The notes under the pieces: generated by a model | The model's database searches: none | Told to the model about the DNA's origin: nothing | Seen by the model: only the letters and a program-made list of their open reading frames with translations | Translations under genes and position numbers: made by a program | Shown here: positions 37,250 to 48,238 of the stretch, piece by piece | How positions within the stretch are numbered: the stretch's first letter is position 1 | Layout of the letters: each line of letters begins with the position of its first letter | DNA from: Selaginella moellendorffii | Lineage: Eukaryota; Streptophyta; Lycopodiopsida; Selaginellales; Selaginellaceae | Assembly: GCF_000143415.4 (NCBI RefSeq) | Contig: NW_003314284.1 | Location: 1,220,984-1,284,983 of the forward strand | Direction: 5' to 3' | Length of the DNA stretch: 64,000 nucleotides

Positions 37250-37976
37250 CGATCCACTAGTTTGATGATATATAGTTTTACTTTGTAAATTAGGGTTATA
37301 AGTTTATAACATTGCCATATATCATAAATATTCCACTCCATGTCAGAGGCTAGGATAATTATAGAATCTTCTCGTATTTGGAGATTTGCTGGGATGAACA
37401 ATTCCCAAGTGCTTGACTAAGATGTTGGCCAGGATCTCACATGAGCATAGTTCATCTGAATAAGGCTTTTTTCTCATCTGTGTGTGCATATGAAAACTTT
37501 GAAACACTTCAATAAGGAGAGAAAATGAAACACCAATGCTTCATGAGAATAGTTCACCTAAATAAGGCTCTATAAGCTAAGCTTCTAGCTTCTATAAGCT
37601 CCTAGAAAAGTTCTAATGCAATGAGACTAGATTTAACACAGAGACTGGAAAGACCTAGGCAAGAACAGCATTGTTGACATTGAAAAAATTGGAAAGATCA
37701 TAGTCACTTTGTCAGTCTAGAGCTTGCTCTTTTCCGAAAAGCAACAAAAGGAAGAGCAACAAAAGGACAATTCTTTGGGATGCTAAAGTAGTTTGTGTCA
37801 AATGACACAATGTTCTCAAATCTCTCAAAGGGGAGCTACCATACGAAGCCAAGGAAATTTGGTTAAAATTCACTTCTTAGATTACGTCTGAATAAACTTA
37901 GATTAGGACCATTGTAAAAAAACTTAATATTTAATATAAGTTTAATTTAGATTGCAAACAGTGGAAAAGAAAAATT
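37250..37976. other. Intergenic, no supported feature
   Basis: AT-rich spacer between the duplicated segment and the epimerase gene. Text to about 37415 still matches copy B. No ORF or repeat of note after that. Confidence 0.4.
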
Positions 37977-38933
37977 TCATACATTTTCAACCATTTTATG
38001 CTCCTGAAACCATTTTATAAATGAATTCATACCTTTCTCAAATGAAATGTAAGATTTAAGAAGCAATAGATTTGTAGGAGGCTCATATGCAATCTCATAA
38101 GGGCCTGGATTCTCATCCTCAATTTCAACAATCCAAGCTTTAAGATTTGTAAGCGTTTCTACAACCTTAATCACTCCTTTAAATGGAATAGGTGGCCATG
38201 GTGTCCCAATATCATATAAATTCACTTGTCCCATGCTGTGACTTGATAGAATACTATTGATCATCACAGTTACTGCATCATCAATGTATATATAGTTTTG
38301 TCGCCCTTTCCTTTGCTCCCATAATGGAACATCAGTCTTATGCAATATCTGATCAACAAACTTGTAATAGGGAAAATCTGGACGACCATAGCTCCCATAA
38401 ACTGTACTAAACCTCCATTCCACAACTGGAAATGGTAGCTTTGGTGCCAAAGATTCAACTAACTTCTCCGCAGAACGGCTTGAAGGGATGTAAAAGCGAT
38501 TGGGGCTTGCAAAAAAGAAACATTGCATGGATGGAACACTGCATGCCGCATCAAGCAGTGACTTCATAGTTCTCTCATTGTCCTCCAAATTCCAACTATG
38601 CTCTTGCTGTGTAAAATCCACCACAATGTTTGGCTTCTTACTCCTTATCACGGCCATGGCCAACTCTGGATCTGTAGCACTTCCATAAACCACTTCAATA
38701 CCCTTACTCTCAAGAAGAAGGGTCCTCTCTGAACGCTCCACATCCAAGCCCGTCACCAGAAATCGTAGATTGGGATGCTTGTGTGCCTCCAATCCCAAAG
38801 CAAGCTGGCTACCAAGAAACCCACTTGCACCCACAATCAAAACCCGATATTCTTTTTGCTTTCTCATCTGGAAGATCAGCCAACCAAGTAAAACAAGGAC
38901 AAAGACACAAAGCAACACTGTGTTGGGAGACAT
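37977..38933 (-). CDS. Membrane-anchored extended-SDR / NAD-epimerase-like protein
   Basis: Single-exon gene, 318 aa. A type II-like membrane anchor spans residues about 6-23 (VLLCVFVLVLLGWLIF). The Rossmann start is VLIVGASGFLG (GxxGxxG, about 31-41), then VVDFTQQEHSW and FFFASPNRFYIPSSRS. Further on are EWRFSTVYGSYGRPDFPYYKF and GRQNYIYIDDAV, which resemble the substrate region of UDP-glucuronate 4-epimerases and related Golgi enzymes (TVYGPWGRPD, DFTYIDD). The usual YxxxK dyad is not evident: the place is taken by PSSRSAEKLVE. It could be a divergent epimerase or a non-catalytic NAD(P)-binding protein. Start ATG at 38933 gives the full membrane anchor. It is head-to-head with a damaged paralogue about 700 bp away. 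Confidence 0.8.
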   Translation of the reverse strand: MSPNTVLLCVFVLVLLGWLIFQMRKQKEYRVLIVGASGFLGSQLALGLEAHKHPNLRFLVTGLDVERSERTLLLESKGIEVVYGSATDPELAMAVIRSKKPNIVVDFTQQEHSWNLEDNERTMKSLLDAACSVPSMQCFFFASPNRFYIPSSRSAEKLVESLAPKLPFPVVEWRFSTVYGSYGRPDFPYYKFVDQILHKTDVPLWEQRKGRQNYIYIDDAVTVMINSILSSHSMGQVNLYDIGTPWPPIPFKGVIKVVETLTNLKAWIVEIEDENPGPYEIAYEPPTNLLLLKSYISFEKGMNSFIKWFQEHKMVENV

Positions 38934-39635
38934 AATTTTAAACCCTAATGAAACAAAAGGACTAAATAGTTACTAAAATGGACAAACTTGGAGAGGAATA
39001 GAAAACCTAAAAGACCTTCATTTTTACTGATTTTGTGCGACTAGAATGCTGGACTTCGATCTTTTCTGATTTCTTTTCCACATATTATTTATGATTGATG
39101 GAGGCCAGATCAATGGAAGAAAGCTGGTGGATCCGGACAGCACAAAGGTTTAGTGTAGCGGGTTCTATGAAACGTGGCTAGCTAATCGATGAGGACCAGA
39201 CTTGAAGCTCTTCGTAGCCACACTGAGCTCCCGCAAAAGGCCGGCACCGGGTTTTATACGACATAACTTACATTGAAGCTGCATTTCCCAGGAAGCTTTC
39301 CAAGCTATCATGGTGTAGTGTAAAATTCTTTAATTTCACAGATGTGATAACTTGGTAGTCTGCTAAAACAAAAATAGAATGCGCTGTTTGATGCCATACC
39401 ATGGACAGATTTTTCTTTGTTATGCCCTAACTCCGGTCTTCATGGGTCCTTGGAAATAGTTGTTGTTGTGTTGGTTTTACAGTTCTCCGATTGATTCTGG
39501 CTGTCACAAAACCGTTGGTGACATGCAATGGGGGATTTACCGCTTCTTGCGATCATAACTCCACAATTGAAATCAAAGTGTTTAAACCAATTTCGAAAGC
39601 TATTAGGGCTTAGGAGCAGAACGATGGCCACGAGA
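38934..39635. other. Spacer between divergent epimerase paralogues
   Basis: About 700 bp with no gene seen. It presumably holds the promoter of the 37977-38933 gene and the former promoter of the broken paralogue. No clear TATA or conserved motif was identified. Confidence 0.35.
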
Positions 39636-39639
39636 ATCC

Positions 39640-40693
39640 GTGGCAACGGCAATGCGCGGATTGGAAGCGGCGATGCCAGCGATAGCGATCAATCGTCTTT
39701 CTCGCCCGGCAGCGGTCTACCCACACACCCCAAGGCAGCCAGGTATCAAGTTCATCAGGACGAGCCTCTATTGCCTGGCTGTGGTTGCGCTGCTCATAGC
39801 CATGCTTTCGATCACACTCCAGGAGAGGGGAGAAGAAGAGAAGCCGTTTAGAGTGCTCGTAATTGGGGCGAGCGGTTTCTTGGGCTACAAATTGTCCCTC
39901 GGCTTGTTGGCCAACACTCGCCAAAGATAGAGGTGGTGGGAATCGATGCCGAGCGCAACGAGCGAGCACAGCTGCTGGAGAGGGCTGGAATGCACATCCT
40001 GTCTAAGTGGGCTCTCGCCACCAGCGGTGTGAAGCTCGCACGGCCCCATGCTATCGTGGACTTCACTCAGCAGGAGCATCCTTGGTGCCTTCCACTCAAC
40101 CAGCTTACTCTCGGGACCATTCTTGACGCCGCAACTGCGGATAGGTCTGTGAGGTCAGTGTTCTTCGCTAGCCCGAACCGGTTCTACATTCCTTCTTCTC
40201 GATCCGGTGAGGTACTTGCTGCAGCCAAGTCTGTCCTGTTACCGTTTTCTGTGGTGGAGTGGCGATTTAGTACAGTCTACGGAGAGTTTGGACGAACCGA
40301 TTACCCGTATTACAAATTCGTGGAGGATATCACCAGTGGCCAAGACGTCCAGCTGTGGCAGCAACGCAAAGGAAGGCAGAACTACATTTACATCGACGAT
40401 GCAGTGGCGGTTATGATCAAGATGATTCTCGACTTCACACATGTCGTTGGTGCTGTTACCGTCGTGGACATCGGCACTCCAACGCCAGCTTTATCGTTCA
40501 AGGACGTAATTCGAGTGGTGACCAAAATCTCGGGGAAGAAGCAAAACTCGTCGAGGTTGAGGATGCAAATCCACCGCCGTGGGAGGTAGAGTATGTACCT
40601 CCTTCACACCTCTACGCACTTGGAAAGTTCACTTCTTTCCAGTCTGGAATGGCGCGTTTCATCGACTGGTACGAGCAGAAGAAGAGTATGTAA
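39640..40693 (+). pseudogene. Frameshifted paralogue of the epimerase-like gene
   Basis: Three frames are needed. Frame one has a membrane segment (SLYCLAVVALLIAMLSI) and VLVIGASGFLGYKLSLGLLA, ending at a TAG near 39930. A shift there restores SPKIEVVGIDAERNERAQLL and, after a shortened stretch, AIVDFTQQEHPW, FFASPNRFYIPSSRS, EWRFSTVYGEFGRTDYPYYK and GRQNYIYIDDAV. A second shift near 40545 is needed for LVEVEDANPPPWEVEYVPP and SGMARFIDWYEQKK to the TAA/TGA near 40693. Sequence is much more GC-rich than its intact partner on the other strand. Sequencing error could mimic one shift, less easily two plus the shortened segment. Confidence 0.72.
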
Positions 40694-40804
40694 GTGTCTC
40701 TTGCTTGTCCATTCACTAACGTAATCCAGTACATTCTTGTCTGTGACAGGATCGCTAGGAACGAAGTCAATGACCATACGTAGCTGATGACTAAACAAGT
40801 AAGT

Positions 40805-41240
40805 TTTGTTCTTGAGCATCTCCTGCCATTGCAGGAATAGAATCGAGCCTGAAGGCTTACTTGCCCCTTTGACAAGCTCTTCGTCGTCTGTGTAGTTCGT
40901 GAGCATGATGTCTGTGAAGTCTTCCAGTTGGCTTGCAAACTCGTGGCTTTGTGCTCATCAACTATTGCTTGGAAGATATTGTCCTTCTTTGCGGCCAGCC
41001 TTGACTGTCCAGTCGATTGTTGTTGATAGTTGTTTTGTCGTGGAGGTGGTCTTCACGATCAGCCTCTGATCAGCCTCCGGCAAGAAGTCTGCCATGTGGA
41101 AGAGAGCAACGTCAACGATGCCGGCAACGATCTCTTTGAACTCTCGCAATCGCCAGTCCTGAGAAACACCAAGATATGTGTGATGATGTTGAAGATGTAG
41201 ATCGATACGAGCTTCCTCATGTCCACGACGAGCTCTCGCG
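40805..41240 (-). pseudogene. P450 internal fragment, frameshifted
   Basis: Minus-strand pieces match the intact P450 next door: MRKLVSIYIFNIITHILV (about 41220), REFKEIVAGIVDVALFHMAD (about 41145), VDEHKATSLQAN, then DFTDIMLTNYTDDEELVKG (about 40920-40865) and the P450 intron with its GCAG/GAGATGCTC acceptor near 40838. Several small deletions break the frame. Sequence diverges below about 40805. Confidence 0.78.
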
Positions 41241-41350
41241 GGCCTGCACCGAGGAACGCGAGAGAAGCCTGGGTCTTCAAGAAGTGAGTATATAAGCGCA
41301 GTCGTGAATCAAGTTTTGATTTTTATTGTCTTTCTCGTTTCAAGTTGAAG
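41225..41350 (+). pseudogene. NSE4 intron/exon fragment
   Basis: The text GCCTGCACCGAGGA(A)CGCGAGA, then GCCTGGG.CTTC, CAAGAAGTGAGTATAT and GTGAATCAAGTTTTGATTT is a copy of NSE4 bases about 28611-28760. It is orphaned between two P450 sequences of the opposite strand. Confidence 0.75.
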
Positions 41351-41408
41351 TGGTAACTTTTTATTTCATGTAGATGGCACATATGAAGGCTCGCAAAGTC
41401 ACAGGCGA

Positions 41409-43045
41409 CTAGTATGCATCTTTGGAGAGTTTTGGAGTAGCAACAGCCTTGAGCAGTGGGGTCTCTGGCCAGAGAAGAGAGCAAAAGCCTTCATCGATCG
41501 TGAGATCCTTGACAGCTCTCGGGATTTCTGCGCTCCAGTCGAACGCATGGATCAAGCTCGAGACCGCGAACTGAGCCGTCTTGAGACCCATCGTCATGGC
41601 CGGGCACGACCTCCGCCCAGATCCAAATGGAAGAAGCTCGAAATCCTGGCCCCGGACGTCCACGGCCGTCCCGGCGAATCTCTCCGGGAGAAACTCGAGT
41701 GGATTCTCCCAGTAGCTTGGGTCCATCCCGATTGCGTAAGCGTTGACAAAGAGGGTGGTGCCTTTGGGTACGTCATAGCCACCAACTTTGCATGCCTGTG
41801 TGGACATGTGAGGGACGAGCAGCGGGGCTGGAGGGTGTCGCCGGAGCGTCTCCTTGACGATGCATTGGAGGTATGGGAGCTTCTCCAGATCGGATTCCTC
41901 CACTCGTCGGTGCAAACCCACGACTGCCTCGAGTTCTTGCTGGGCCTTCTCCAATATTCTTGGGTGGCGGATCGTCTCCGTGACAGCCCACTCGATCGTC
42001 GCGGAGGTGGTGTGGGTGCCACCATTGAGCATCTCCTGCGATTGCGAGAATGGAATCGATTCGTCCAGTAGAGAGAGAAGAGGGGACTTCCATGGCTTAC
42101 TTGCACCATTGCTTTGACAAGCTCTTCGTCGTCTGCGTAGTTCGTGAGCATGATGTGTGTGAAGTCTTCCACCGCGTTGGCCTGCAAACGCGCGGCTTTG
42201 TGCTCGTCAACTATTCTCTGGAAGAACTTGTCCATCTTCGCGGCCAGCCTCTTGAGCTGTGGGACTGTCCAGTCGATCCATCGCAGTCTCTTGGGCACAA
42301 AGTCCGCGATGTGGAACTGCAGAGTGACGTCAACGATGCCGACAACTATCTCTTTAAACTCTCTCGACTCTTTGCAATCGCCGGTCCCGAGAAACCTCTT
42401 GCTCATCAGGATCTGTGTGATGATGTTGAAGATGAAGATGGAGACGAGCTTCCTCACGTCCACGACGCCGTTGTCCGAGCTCTCGCGAGCCACTGCGGAC
42501 AACAAAAGCGAGACCTCGGCGGCCCTCACGCTCGCAAACGAAGCCATGCGCTTGCTTGTGAAGAGCTGGAGCGTGCACAGCTTCCTCATGTTCCTCCAGT
42601 GCTCGCCGTATGGGGCGATCCCCACGATCCGGAAGTTGTAGCCCAGATGCTCTCCAGCAACCATGTAGGGCCTGGAAGCAAACGCCACGTCTTGCGTGTG
42701 GAGAACCTCCCTCGCCATCTCCGCGCTCGACACGACGATCGCACGGGTCCATCCCAGCCTCAAGAAGAGGATCGGTCCCAGCTTGTTGGAGAGCCTCTGG
42801 AGAGTGATGTGGGCGTCCTTCCCAGCGAGATGAGCCAAGTGTCCGATGAGCGGAATCCCCAATGGAGACGGGGGCAGCCGAAGCTTTGGGCGAACGCTCA
42901 ACTTCCAGAGAAAGATCGCGATGGCAATGGCGATGGTACTCAAGACGTAAACCCCCATTTGCGCGGGAGGGAGCTCTAGGATTCGAGAGGCTGGCTCTGG
43001 CCTTTCGAGCGGAGCTGTGGGGTATAAGTGATGCATGGAACCCAA
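41409..43045 (-). CDS. Cytochrome P450, A-type (CYP71 clan)
   Basis: Two exons, 43045-42101 and 42035-41409, with a 65-bp intron, give 523 aa. An N-terminal membrane anchor (VYVLSTIAIAIAIFLWKL) precedes a proline hinge LRLPPSPLGIPLIGHL. The C-helix is WRNMRKLC. The I-helix is NGGTHTTSATIEWA, with His where Asp/Glu is usual before TT. The ExxR motif is KETLRRHPPAP (Glu near residue 377), the PERF motif is FLPERFAG, and the heme loop is PFGSGRRSCPA, with the cysteine ligand near 459. Length, the single intron and motifs fit a plant ER-anchored mono-oxygenase using a CPR partner; the substrate is unknown. Two partial copies lie at 40.8 and 29.5 kb, so this is a locally duplicated gene. Confidence 0.92.
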
Positions 43046-43049
43046 GCAA

Positions 43050-43930
43050 CGTCATCCCTTGCCGGCACAGAAGTTATCAACTTGAAACACTCCTCATGAA
43101 CGTTCAAATTGGAATTTTTTGACATTCCAAAACTGTAGGATATCCTTACAAAAATTGTGGCGAAGTTTCAACTTCACCTGAGAAGAATCGCCAATAGATG
43201 CCGGCGGCCTCCACGAGACAGAGCCAAGAAGGTGGCGCCCAACGATGGCCACTCCCATCATCACCAGCTCTGCGAGGGCCAGTAAGATTGGAACTGCCGT
43301 CTGGAAGATTGTGCGTCCACCATGCCCAGAAGCCTGGCCGCTGGAGAGAGAAAAAATGCTGTCTGCCAAGAACAAAAAACAAGAGACAACCTTTAGCTAG
43401 CTGTCTGCCAAGAACAAAAAACAAGAGACAAGAGCGATGAGGGCGGCCTGATGTTTCACTTGAGTGATCAATTAGACCACGACTGCCAGAGCAAGCAACC
43501 CCGCTTGGAACACCAAAGCAGTCAATCCCGCCTACAATGCACGAAAGATTCAAACAAGCGTTTTGCAAAATCAATGGAGAGCTTACTTTCAAGAGCACCC
43601 CGAGTTTCTCGACGTCCTGCTGAGCGAAGAGAGAGGGCCGAGGGAATCGTAAAGCTTACCTTGCCGCATCAGAAAAGGACAGCGTCTTCCATGAGCCAGA
43701 GCCTTTAGATCTCTCCAAAATGAAATTGCACATTGGAACCAACGAGAAACTTGGCCAAGTGATAGAGCTGGACCGACTCGTTGGTGGCATTCCATCGAAA
43801 AGTCCACTCAAACATGTAAATCAATAGGAAGAACAAGAGAACTCATACATACAATTTGTTTTAAAGCCTACTTAAAAGGTAAGACAAGTAAAAAAACAAG
43901 TTTGTTTCCTTGGTTTATTCAAGAAGTTCT
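43050..43930. other. P450 upstream region; partial match to 29.7-29.9 kb
   Basis: Contains the presumed P450 promoter. Bases about 43475-43700 match 29710-29895. A minus-strand open stretch at 43375-43146 has a hydrophobic segment (AVPILLALAELVMMGVAIVG) but no recognisable family, and I do not call it a gene. A tandem repeat of AGAACAAAAAACAAGAGACA lies at about 43366-43435. Confidence 0.45.
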
Positions 43931-43939
43931 TGAGCATTC

Positions 43940-44425
43940 ACAAAAGTTTCCTTGAGCAGCAGCGAGAAAAGAGCAAAGGACGAGACCTTTGTCGTGGATC
44001 TCTTAAGCACGGCAGTGTGGAGGGCGCCCGTGCCGCCTTCAATTCGATCGTCTATTCTCGTGGAATCTGCTGCTGGGGGCGTATCCCGCAACGGCATTCT
44101 ACCATACAATTAGGCAATCTTGAATTGGCGTGAAATCTATTCGATTGCGTCCTGGACAGGAATGTGATTTCCTGGACACCGATATGATCTATAAGACTAT
44201 ATACAACTCTTTAAGCTGTATGTACAAAGGAGCAATCCTTTGCTCCCTTCTCTGGTGAAGTGACCTTTGGTTTTTTTCTTTTGGAAAATACGCAAGTCAA
44301 ACTCATAAATAGTATGGAAATGCATCAGCCCAAGCGATGCTAGAAAGTCCTTGACTCAATCTTGTCCAGAGATGTAGTGTCGTGGAATGCGATGATCGCA
44401 GGATATACATCACAAAGATGCTAGA
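43940..44425 (+). pseudogene. PPR protein relic (PLS type)
   Basis: Frames broken by stops contain KHGSVEGARAAFNSI (about 44008), DRNVISWTPI (about 44158) and DSILSRDVVSWNAMIAGYTS (about 44352-44412), the spacing of successive PLS-type PPR motifs. No intact array. Such genes normally act in organellar RNA editing. Confidence 0.7.
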
Positions 44426-44429
44426 TCAT

Positions 44430-45085
44430 TTGCTTATTTGGATTTGTATGCCACCTCATGACTATAAATTAAAGATTGTTTTAGTATCTATAATAATAAG
44501 AATGAAGGGCCCAAACCCCTGCAGCTGTCCGATCCTGGACCTAGGGCAGCCTCAGAAGCCATGGTTCTTGGGAAAGGGAGGCCACCCTAGGCCCAGGCCA
44601 CGGCCAGTGGCCATAGTTAGCGGAATATTGGCTCAATGTTGTGGTGGCCAATGGGTGGGATGCATGTGTGGCCAGGGAGGGAAGAGGGTGTGGTGACAAG
44701 TGTTACACCATGCACTCCTAGGGCTCCATAGTTGCTCTCCTTGGATGTAGTTGTGTGGGCATTCCCATGAGAGTCTGTGTGTCTGTAAGCTCCTAGAGGA
44801 GGTGCTCACGGGGATAACAGGGGTGAGTAGAATGGTAGTTGTGCACACAATCCAAGCTCCTTTCGGGATAAACTCGCTTGCATGTGGTGCATGAGCAGCA
44901 CCACAGGCAGGGCTGGTGAGGGAGTGCACCAGAAATGAAGAGTGCTCAAATCCTGGAGCTGACTGGCACCATGGCAGTGGGTGTGGGTGATGCAAGGTCT
45001 GTGAGTGACCTGTGTGTGTGATCTGAAGGCATCAAAGGAGTTCTTTGAGCTGTCAAAGTAAGGGAAGCTAAAGAAGCTGAAGTAT
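44430..45085. other. Intergenic, unassigned, partly GC-rich
   Basis: A GC-rich patch (about 44510-44700, with GGCCACGGCCAGTGGCC) and spacer to the PPR fragment. Open stretches on both strands show no known domain. Confidence 0.35.
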
Positions 45086-45089
45086 GCTG

Positions 45090-45554
45090 CTAGTGATCCT
45101 CCAGCATCTGCTTGAAGAGCCTGAGAGCCGAGGCTACGTCTCCCTGGTGGCAGTAGCCAGCGATGATCACGTTCCAAGTCACAGCATTGCATCCCACGCT
45201 GGCTGCCAAGTCAAAAACTTCAAGAGCTTCTGCCATGCAGCCGCACTGTCTGTAGAAGCCCAGCAGAGAATTCATGACGACCACCTTGACTTCCATCTCA
45301 GCATGATGGATCTGCTGGTGGATGGCCCTTCCGGTCTCCAGAGCTGTGGAGCTCCTGCAGGCCCGGAGCGTAGCAGTGTAAGTTGGAGCATCGGGTACCA
45401 TGACTTGGACTTGCTGTATCCACGAGAAGAGATCTAATGCAGCTAGTGCTTGCTCCGCCTGGACGTATCTGAGCATCAGCATTGTCCACGAGACAACTTT
45501 GTGCCTCTCCATCCGGTTGAAGACTCTCCACGAGTCCACCTCTTTGTAAACCAC
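45090..45554 (-). pseudogene. PPR gene fragment (three to four repeats)
   Basis: An uninterrupted 155-codon frame reads RVFNRMERHKVVSWTMLMLR, ALAALDLFSWIQ, APTYTATLRACRS, LETGRAIHQQIH, NSLLGFYRQCGCMAEALEVF, NAVTWNVIIAGYCHQGDVAS and ALRLFKQMLE, i.e. consecutive P, L and S motifs. It lacks an organellar targeting N-terminus and the E/DYW end, and the flanks are unrelated. The 5' end abuts the region upstream of the gypsy LTR. Confidence 0.72.
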
Positions 45555-45705
45555 CTAGCATTTACTGGGCAAGTACTCATACTCTCAATAAGATCAGAAA
45601 AAGTAAGAATACTATTTTTAGTATGATTTATATATTCCACCCACTATCCCTATTATACATTTGGAACCCAACTATAATACTGAAGAGAATGATAAAAATA
45701 AGAAA

Positions 45706-45868
45706 TGTGAGGGCCAAGTGTATGCTGCATATTAATATTAGCGTAGTGGGATTTTGGTAGCCGTTAGATTGATTTTAATCCGGACCACTCACTCCTGTAT
45801 ATAAATTAGGGTTTTTGGGCTATTGATATACATATTTTCTATATTCCCTTTCCATATTCCAAACACTC
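45706..45868 (+). repeat. 5' LTR of the gypsy element (about 160 bp)
   Basis: Starts TGTGAGG and carries TATATAA at about 45798 as a likely TATA box; it ends around ACTCACA before TTGGTAGAGTT, taken as the start of the primer-binding area. The 3' end is placed by inference because the 3' LTR is truncated or divergent after TAGGGTT. Confidence 0.65.
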
Positions 45869-46088
45869 ACATTGGTAGAGTTGAAAGGCACCTTTGATTG
45901 TCCTTGAAAGGTGCTTGGATTTGGGATTTTAGTTTAGATTTAACTTTTGCATCATCTAAATCTAACTTTTTTATATCCTTCCTTTTGTTCTTTCCTTTCA
46001 AAATTTTGGTTTAGATTTAGTTTTTTGCATTGTCTAGATCTACCATTTCCTTTTAGCTTTTTTCTCTTCTTTTGCTCTTTCTTTTTCG

Positions 46089-46990
46089 TTCATCTTCATG
46101 GAAGAACAACAATCTCCTTCTTTGACTTTGGAGTAGCAGTTGGTACAATTGCTTGATGCTATGCATTTGCAATTGAACAACCAAACTCAATTGATGGTGG
46201 CGTTCACGACACGTGGTACCACTCCTGCTCTTGGTGCCAATCCTCGCGTTCGGCCGGAGTTCTTTCGCGGGAATCCTGGGGATGATGTGTACCATTGGTT
46301 TAATCACTTCACAGTGATTGCCACATATCATTCTTGGGACAATGCTCGCCATTTGCGTGAGTTTCCCACGTGTCTCTAAGGGACAGTGTTGTAGTGGTAC
46401 AATGGTTTGAGTGCAGCCACTCGTGGGGATTGGAGTGTTCTCCCGGACATCTTCAAACGCACCTTCGGACATGCCGATGACTGTGATGATGCCTTCCAAC
46501 AATTGTATCATCTTCGCCAAAGGCCATCTGAGTCGGTGATGCAATTTGGTGTTCGTTTCCGAAGTCTTTTGCTTCATGCGAAGCCAAATATGTCAGAGTG
46601 GATCAAGCTAGAAATGTTGTGGCCAGCACTTTGTCAAGATCTGGTCGGACTTGTCCATGCACTTGCTCCCGCCACCCTTGACGATGCTCTTCACTTGGCA
46701 CAACATTATGAGACGTCACCTCTTCCACTTCTTGCTGCACGTCTTTCAGCTCCACTTCTTTTGGGTGATGGTTCTGTTCCAATGGAGGTTGATGCTGCTA
46801 TTGCTTGAGTCCAAGGATAAAGTCGAGGACGTAGTCGTGGTCGTGATGTTTGCTGTTGGGCGTGTGATGAAGTTGGTCATACTTATCAGCGTTGTCGGCG
46901 GTTTCCGGATTGGCGACCTCCATTTCCTAGGTGGAGACCTTGGTGTCAGCAACGTCCCGTTGGTGCTGCTGCAATGGATGGTTTGGACAC
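46089..46990 (+). pseudogene. gypsy gag with zinc knuckle, interrupted by stops
   Basis: Frame pieces include PEFFRGNPGDDVYHWFNHF, HLRQRPSESVMQFGVRFRSL and HALAPATLDDALHLAQHYET. A CCHC knuckle CWACDEVGHTYQRC lies near 46850-46890. Stops (for example near 46134, 46378 and 46806) break it; several are TAG where Gln or Trp would fit. Confidence 0.75.
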
Positions 46991-47099
46991 CAAGATACAT
47001 CTAGGAAACAAGGAGTCGTGCGAGTAACGGAAGGACCTTGCGCGAATAAGTCAGTGACCCCTCCATCTTTCTTTCGGGAGTATCATCAAGGGGTTCACT

Positions 47100-47420
47100 C
47101 GGCACCGGTTCATCCAGTGTTTACTTTCCAATCTCATTTTTATAACAAGAGGTCTCCTATTATTCTCTCCGTGTTGGTTGATACAGGTTTGAGTTTATCT
47201 TCTATTGCTCGACCTGTTGCCACACATTGCCGTTTACACTTGCGTCGTGCAGTGGAACCAATTTTCATTCTTTATGGCAACGGCCGTACGCATGCATGTG
47301 CACGGGATGAGGTGGACCTGGTTGTGCGTGTGGGCGATCTCGAGCTTGAGTTGCAGTCATTGCGGGTGGTGCCGAGTCAAACTTTTGACCTCATTCTTAG
47401 TATAGATTAGTTGCAACGCA
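47100..47420 (+). pseudogene. gypsy retropepsin (protease) remnant
   Basis: SVLVDTGLSLSSIARPVA carries the DTG catalytic motif and is followed by VDLVVRVGDLELELQSLRVV, then FDLILSID with a TAG replacing the Trp expected in the ILG-like flap end (IDWL). The older copy keeps FNLILDMDWL here. Confidence 0.7.
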
Positions 47421-47599
47421 ATCATACCAAGTGTGATTTTGAGGCTTCTCCCCCTTGTCTCATACTTTCTTATGTTACATCCATTCCTCTCACTTCTGTA
47501 CCTCTTTGTCCCTCTTCTTCTACCTCTGCTTCCATTACTTTTATTCCCCCACTATTTCCTCCTATATTTCCATCATGTTTTGTTCTTCCCTTTTCCAAT

Positions 47600-48238
47600 C
47601 CCTTTGACAATCTTTGTGTTGCAGGGGTGGACCGGCTCATGAAGGAGTATTCTGATCTCTTTGAATTTGACCTATTGTTTGGGGCCAAGATTGCCACACG
47701 TCATCCAATTCCAACCGAGGATGCTCGTCCAATCAAGGTTCCCGTTCGTCATCGGTCACCCAAGAAGATCAAGATTTTATGTGCAAATGTCAAAGAGATG
47801 TTGGAGAAGGGTGTTATTCGGAAGTCACAGAGTCCTTGGGCATGTGAACCTCATCTTGTGACAAAGCCTGATGGGAGTATTCATTTCTGCATCGACTATC
47901 GTCCGTTAAACGAAGTGACGATCCCAGATGTGTACCCTCTTCCTCATATTGCTGATCTCTTGGATCGTCTGGGGCGAAATCGTTGGTTCACCAAGCTAGA
48001 TCTTGCTTCTGGGTACTGGAAAGTATCGATGGCCAAAGAAAATATTCCTAAGACTGTTTTTCGTACACCATTTAATTTGTACAAGTTCTTGGTGATGCCA
48101 TTTGGTTTGAACAATGCTCTAGCAATTTTCCAGCGGATGATGGACGAGGTTTTTTGCGATATGTCAGAGGTGACTGCTAACTTCATTGATGATGTCTTGA
48201 TCCACTCGGAGGGGACATGGGAGTAACATGTTCGTGAT
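47600..48238 (+). pseudogene. gypsy reverse transcriptase, N-terminal half
   Basis: An open frame reads VKEMLEKGVIRKSQSPWAC, TKPDGSIHFCIDYRPLNEVT, FTKLDLASGYWKV, VMPFGLNNALAIFQRMMDEV and NFIDDVLIHSEG. The last contains the catalytic F-x-DD box. A TAA near 48224 and the nested element's target site (48234-48238) end this half. The protein continues after the insertion at 55865. Confidence 0.85.

Larger units (their letters stand above)
33955..37415. repeat. Segmental duplication, copy A (direct repeat of 61.0-64.0 kb)
   Basis: From the GCCAGCTCCATAAGTCACAT text at about 33953 to CAATTCCCAAGTG at about 37412, the sequence aligns with 61010-64000 in the same orientation with scattered single-base differences. 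Copy A has about 650 bp (about 34917-35565) absent from B; B has about 280 bp (about 63655-63935) absent from A. The duplicate carries the protease 5' half, a 27-bp minisatellite, an Ala/Leu-rich spacer and a DnaJ fragment. The copies are about 27 kb apart and copy B runs off the window. Confidence 0.85.

Noticed and set aside
42050-42979. 309-codon plus-strand frame
   Set aside because: Antisense shadow of P450 exon 1.
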